From Streptomyces colonosanans (GTDB taxonomy: Bacteria; Actinomycetota; Actinomycetes; Streptomycetales; Streptomycetaceae): 64,000 nt of DNA. The stretch lies in contig NZ_MLYP01000050.1 of NCBI RefSeq assembly GCF_001866645.1, positions 62,001-126,000 on the forward strand, read 5' to 3'. How positions within the stretch are numbered: position 1 is the first letter of the stretch; each line of letters begins with the position of its first letter. Positions 60,616-64,000 of the stretch are shown here, piece after piece. Made by a program: the position numbers and the translations under genes. The notes below the pieces were generated by a model. The model worked only from the letters and a program-made list of their open reading frames with translations, did no database searches and was not told the origin of the DNA.

Positions 60616-62034
60616 TCAGCCCATCTCCTCCAGCGCCTTGCCCTTCGTCTCCTTCACGAACTTCAGGACGAAGGGGACGGAGAGCGCGGCAAAGACCGCG
60701 TAGATCACGTAGGTCGCGGAGAGGTTCCAGTCGGACAGCGACGGGAAGCTCGCGGTGATGGCCCAGTTGGCGATCCACTGGGCGGAGGCGGCCACTCCCA
60801 GGGCGGCGGCGCGGATCTTGTTCGGGAACATCTCGCCGAGCATGACCCAGACGACCACGCCCCAGGACAGGGCGAAGAAGAGGACGAACACATGGGCGGC
60901 GATCAGGGCGACCCAGCCCTGGGTGCTCGGCAGCTTGCCGTCGACCAGGTGATACGAGAACGCCCAGGCCTCCAGCGCGAGGCCGATCACCATACCGACC
61001 GAACCGATGACCGCGAGCGGCTTGCGGCCGATGCGGTCCACGAAGATCATCGCGATCACGGTGCCGACGATGTTGATGATCGACGTCGTGAACGAGTAGA
61101 AGAAGGAGTCCGACGGGTTGATACCGACCGACTGCCACAGGGTCGAAGAGTAGTAGAACGCGACGTTGATGCCGACGAACTGCTGGAAGACCGACAGGCC
61201 GATGCCGATCCAGACGATCGGCTTGAAGAAGAAGCCGCCGCCGAGCAGGCCCTTGAACGTCGACTTGTGCTCGCTCTTCATCGCGTGCTCGATCTCGGCG
61301 ACGCGGGTGTCCAGGTCGACACCCTCGCCCTCGACCTCGGCGAGGATCTCGCGGGCGCGCTCACGCTTGCCGACGGAGAGCAGGAAGCGGGGGGACTCGG
61401 GGATGGCGAAGGAGAGCAGACCGTAGAGGACGGCCGGGACGACCATCACGCCGAGCATGACCTGCCAGACCTCCAGGCCCATCAGGTGGCCGCGCTGGTC
61501 GCCGCCCGCGGCGTTGAGGAGACCCCAGTTGACCAGCTGCGAGATGGCGATGCCGACGACGATCGCGGCCTGCTGGAAGGAGCCGAGCCGGCCACGGTAG
61601 GCGGGCGGGGCGACCTCGGCGATGTAGGCAGGGCCGATCACGGAGGCCATGCCGATGGCGAAGCCACCGACGACGCGCCAGAAGGCGAGGTCCCACAGGC
61701 TGAACGGCAGAGCGGAGCCGACCGCGCTGATGCTGAAGAGGACCGCGGCGGTCTGCATGCACCGGATGCGACCGATGCGGTCGGCTATGCGGCCGGCGGT
61801 GGCGGCACCGAGGGCACACCCGACCAGGGCTATGGCGATGACCTGGGCCAGCGCAGCGGAGCCGATGTCGTAGCGGTCCCGGATGGCCTCGACGGCACCG
61901 TTGATCACGGAGCTGTCGTAGCCGAAGAGGAAGCCGCCCATCGCGGCCGCCGCCGCGATGAAGATGACATGCCCGAGATGTTCGGGCGGAGCCGTCCTGG
62001 CTCCTGACTGAGGTGCCTGCACTGTGCTGGTCAC
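60616..62034 (-). CDS. glcP: Sugar-porter MFS transporter, GlcP-type glucose permease
   Basis: 472 residues, 12 membrane segments. Sugar-porter signatures: GRIADRIGR in loop 2-3, PESPRFLLSVGKRERAREIL before helix 7, QQFVGINVAFYYSSTLW in helix 7 and DRIGRKPLAV in loop 8-9. Matches in length and order the glucose permease GlcP of S. coelicolor beside smc. It is the proton-coupled glucose importer inferred from that resemblance. Terminator downstream is strong. Confidence 0.92.
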   Translation of the reverse strand: MTSTVQAPQSGARTAPPEHLGHVIFIAAAAAMGGFLFGYDSSVINGAVEAIRDRYDIGSAALAQVIAIALVGCALGAATAGRIADRIGRIRCMQTAAVLFSISAVGSALPFSLWDLAFWRVVGGFAIGMASVIGPAYIAEVAPPAYRGRLGSFQQAAIVVGIAISQLVNWGLLNAAGGDQRGHLMGLEVWQVMLGVMVVPAVLYGLLSFAIPESPRFLLSVGKRERAREILAEVEGEGVDLDTRVAEIEHAMKSEHKSTFKGLLGGGFFFKPIVWIGIGLSVFQQFVGINVAFYYSSTLWQSVGINPSDSFFYSFTTSIINIVGTVIAMIFVDRIGRKPLAVIGSVGMVIGLALEAWAFSYHLVDGKLPSTQGWVALIAAHVFVLFFALSWGVVVWVMLGEMFPNKIRAAALGVAASAQWIANWAITASFPSLSDWNLSATYVIYAVFAALSVPFVLKFVKETKGKALEEMG

Positions 62035-62163
62035 ATGTAACTCCTGGGGCTACGGCAGCGCTGCCGCGTGGGGGTGAGCCCTTTCAGGTGGGCGGGTGCG
62101 CCCGACGGTCCGATGGCACACCGCGCACACCGCTCACCCCTGAAGGTAAAAGCAATGTTGCCG

Positions 62164-62191
62164 AGACTATGCCTTCAAGTTCCGAAGTCAA
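62164..62191 (-). promoter_or_regulatory. Promoter of the glucose permease gene
   Basis: Minus strand TTGACT (62186-62191), 16-base spacer, TAGTCT (62164-62169), about 130 bp before the start codon. The surrounding bases are unusually AT-rich for this genome and contain the TTGAATTCAA palindrome at 62233-62242. Confidence 0.55.
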
Positions 62192-62294
62192 TTTGACCTT
62201 TGCAGCGCCCCAGCCACCCGAAGCTCCAGGGTTTGAATTCAAGAATTGAAATCTTGGATATATGCAGGTCGTGGCCGGTGTACCCGGCGGATAT

Positions 62295-64000
62295 CTAGCG
62301 GAGGCGCTGCGAGATGACCTTCGACACACCGTCGCCCTGCATGGAGACGCCGTACAGCGCGTCGGCCACCTCCATCGTCCGCTTCTGGTGCGTGATCACG
62401 ATCAGCTGCGAGGCCTCCTGCAGTTCTTGCATGATCCGGATCAGCCGCTGCAGGTTGGTGTCGTCGAGCGCCGCCTCGACCTCGTCCATGACGTAGAACG
62501 GACTGGGCCGCGCCTTGAAGATCGACACGAGCAGCGCCACGGCGGTCAGCGACCGCTCCCCGCCGGAGAGCAGGGACAGCCGCTTGACCTTCTTGCCCGG
62601 TGGACGTGCCTCGACGTCCACACCCGTGGTGAGCATGTTGTCGGGGTCGGTGAGTACGAGCCTCCCGTCGCCCCCCGGAAACAACCGGCTGAAGACGCCC
62701 TCGAACTCGCGGGCCGTGTCCCGGTACGCCTCCGTGAAGACCTGCTCGACGCGCTCGTCGACCTCCTTCACCACCTGCAGCAGATCGGCACGCGTCTTCT
62801 TCAGGTCCTCCAGCTGCTCACTGAGGAACTTGTGACGCTCCTCCAGCGCCGCGAACTCCTCCAGGGCGAGCGGGTTGACCTTCCCGAGCTTCTGGTAGGC
62901 CCGCTCGGCGGCCCTGAGCCGCTTCTCCTGCTCGGCCCGGTCGAACGCCCGGGGCTGGTTGCGCGGGTGTTCGGGATCCTCGGGGAGTTCCTCGCCCTCG
63001 GCGGGCGGGGAAGGCGGCACCGGCTGATCGGGGCCGTACTCGGCGATCAGTCCCGCCGGTTCGACCCCGAGTTCCTCCAGCGCCCTGGTCTCCAGCTGCT
63101 CGATACGCAGCCGCTTCTCGGCGCCGAGCACCTCCCCGCGGTGAACCGAGTCCGTGAGCTTGTCGAGCTCCGCCTTGAGATCGCGGCCCTCGGTGCGGGC
63201 CGCGGCGAGTTCCTGTTCACGGCGCGCCTTGACGGCCTCGGCCGCGGTGCGCTCCTCGTCCGCCCGCCCCAGGGACACCCCCACATGGGCGAGCAACTGC
63301 CGGGCACCGGAGGCGACCGCCTCGGCGACGGCGGCCTCATGCCGCAGCCTGGCCTGCCGCTGCTCGGCACGCACGCGTGCCTCACGTTCGGCGCGGGCGG
63401 CCCGGTCGAGCGAGTCGGCGCGTCCGGCCAGCCCCTTGACCCGCTCCTCGTGCGTACGGACCTGGAGCCTGGCCTCCATCTCGGTCTGCCGCGCGTTCGC
63501 CCCGTCGGCCGCGAGCCGGTCGCGTACGGAGGTGTCCGGCTCCTCCTCGACCGGCATCTCCTCGGCGACGACGAGCCGCTCGGCCAGTTCCTCGGCCTCC
63601 AGGACCGCCTTGTCCAGGGCCTCCTGGGCACGGGCCGCGGCGACGGTGGAGCGCTCGGCCTCCCCGGCCGCGCCCCGCGCCTGCCCGGCCAGCCGTCCCA
63701 GTTGCTGTGCGACCGCGGACTTCTCCCGCTCGGTCGCCCTTCGCCGCTCTCCCAGCTCCTCGACGAGCGCGGCGCACTCCGTGCGACGCTCGCCCGCCCG
63801 CCGCTGGGAATCCGTCAACTCCTCGCAGCGTACGGCGAGTTCCTGCAGCTCGGCGGCGGCCTCGTCAACGGAGGCCTGTACTTCGAGCAGGCTCGGCACC
63901 CCGGCGGACCCGCCGTGCGCGAAGTGCGCCCCGAGGAGATCGCCCTCGGCGGTGACGGCGGTCAGGTCGGGGCGCGCATCGACGAGTTCCTCGGCGTCTT
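62295..64000 (-). CDS. smc: Chromosome segregation SMC ATPase, N-terminal part beyond window
   Basis: About 568 C-terminal residues of SMC; the gene continues past the right edge. Visible: a post-hinge coiled coil rich in Ala, Glu and Arg, then the C-terminal head with the signature LSGGERSLTAVALLVSIF and Walker B FYVMDEVEAALDD, ending VSKVISQRLR. Condenses and segregates chromosomes with ScpAB. The glucose permease starts 260 bp downstream on the same strand. Confidence 0.95.
   Translation of the reverse strand, partial: DAEELVDARPDLTAVTAEGDLLGAHFAHGGSAGVPSLLEVQASVDEAAAELQELAVRCEELTDSQRRAGERRTECAALVEELGERRRATEREKSAVAQQLGRLAGQARGAAGEAERSTVAAARAQEALDKAVLEAEELAERLVVAEEMPVEEEPDTSVRDRLAADGANARQTEMEARLQVRTHEERVKGLAGRADSLDRAARAEREARVRAEQRQARLRHEAAVAEAVASGARQLLAHVGVSLGRADEERTAAEAVKARREQELAAARTEGRDLKAELDKLTDSVHRGEVLGAEKRLRIEQLETRALEELGVEPAGLIAEYGPDQPVPPSPPAEGEELPEDPEHPRNQPRAFDRAEQEKRLRAAERAYQKLGKVNPLALEEFAALEERHKFLSEQLEDLKKTRADLLQVVKEVDERVEQVFTEAYRDTAREFEGVFSRLFPGGDGRLVLTDPDNMLTTGVDVEARPPGKKVKRLSLLSGGERSLTAVALLVSIFKARPSPFYVMDEVEAALDDTNLQRLIRIMQELQEASQLIVITHQKRTMEVADALYGVSMQGDGVSKVISQRLR

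Overview
The window is a high-GC actinobacterial chromosome segment, almost certainly from a Streptomyces species. The evidence is the GC-rich third-position codon usage, frequent GTG/TTG starts, the sporulation sigma factor WhiG, the differentiation regulator NsdA, the sipWXYZ signal peptidase cluster, a LAXTG (class E sortase type) surface protein and a GlnR-type operator. From memory, the gene order matches the smc (SCO5577) to polyamine catabolism (about SCO5671) segment of S. coelicolor, read in reverse. I see no prophage, integrase, insertion sequence, CRISPR array, tRNA or rRNA.

Layout. (1) 1-6809, minus strand: a polyamine operon with an aldehyde dehydrogenase, a spermidine/putrescine-type ABC transporter (binding protein, ATPase, two permeases) and a FAD amine oxidoreductase cut by the left edge. 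(2) 6991-11762: a mixed block with a NADAR-domain protein, a DUF4190-like membrane protein, adenosine deaminase, a glycerophosphodiester phosphodiesterase and a secreted serine hydrolase. (3) 11800-16682: a second polyamine module with an orphan binding protein, an aminobutyraldehyde-type dehydrogenase, a divergent Lrp/AsnC regulator and a class III aminotransferase. (4) 16897-21195: a degenerate ABC ATPase with its membrane partner, a VOC protein, the LAXTG protein and a mycothiol-dependent-type enzyme. (5) 21206-25190: a thiamine-type ABC transporter operon under a TPP riboswitch.

(6) 25228-31268: rlmN, then cdsA-frr-pyrH-tsf-rpsB (reading right to left), the translation and phospholipid core. 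(7) 31542-38234: M23 peptidase, TetR regulator, whiG, dprA, comM/yifB, yraN, DUF2469 and NUDIX. (8) 38224-44304: four consecutive type I signal peptidases, rplS, trmD, rimM, a KH protein and rpsP. (9) 44605-47936: an HExxH zinc protein, an archaeal/eukaryal-type prolyl-tRNA synthetase and a divergent methyltransferase-like protein. (10) 47970-55949: ftsH, ffh and the nitrogen operon amtB-glnK-glnD with a GlnR box. (11) 56373-64000: nsdA, a degenerate primase-polymerase-like protein, ftsY, a glcP-type glucose permease and the C-terminal half of smc.

Functional themes are polyamine uptake and oxidation to C4 acids (regions 1 and 3), thiamine uptake under riboswitch control, ribosome and protein-export machinery (ffh, ftsY, signal peptidases, ftsH), nitrogen sensing, and developmental control (whiG, nsdA, and a TTA codon inside dprA). 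The most notable observations are an in-frame copy of a Streptomyces-type palindromic repeat inside thiB, the TPP riboswitch plus terminator hairpin, the two-box GlnR site before amtB, the signal peptidase whose frame runs about 300 bp into the next gene, the ABC ATPase with altered catalytic motifs, the primase-like protein that seems to have lost its catalytic aspartates, and the archaeal-type ProRS. I did not find an entirely new multi-gene system.
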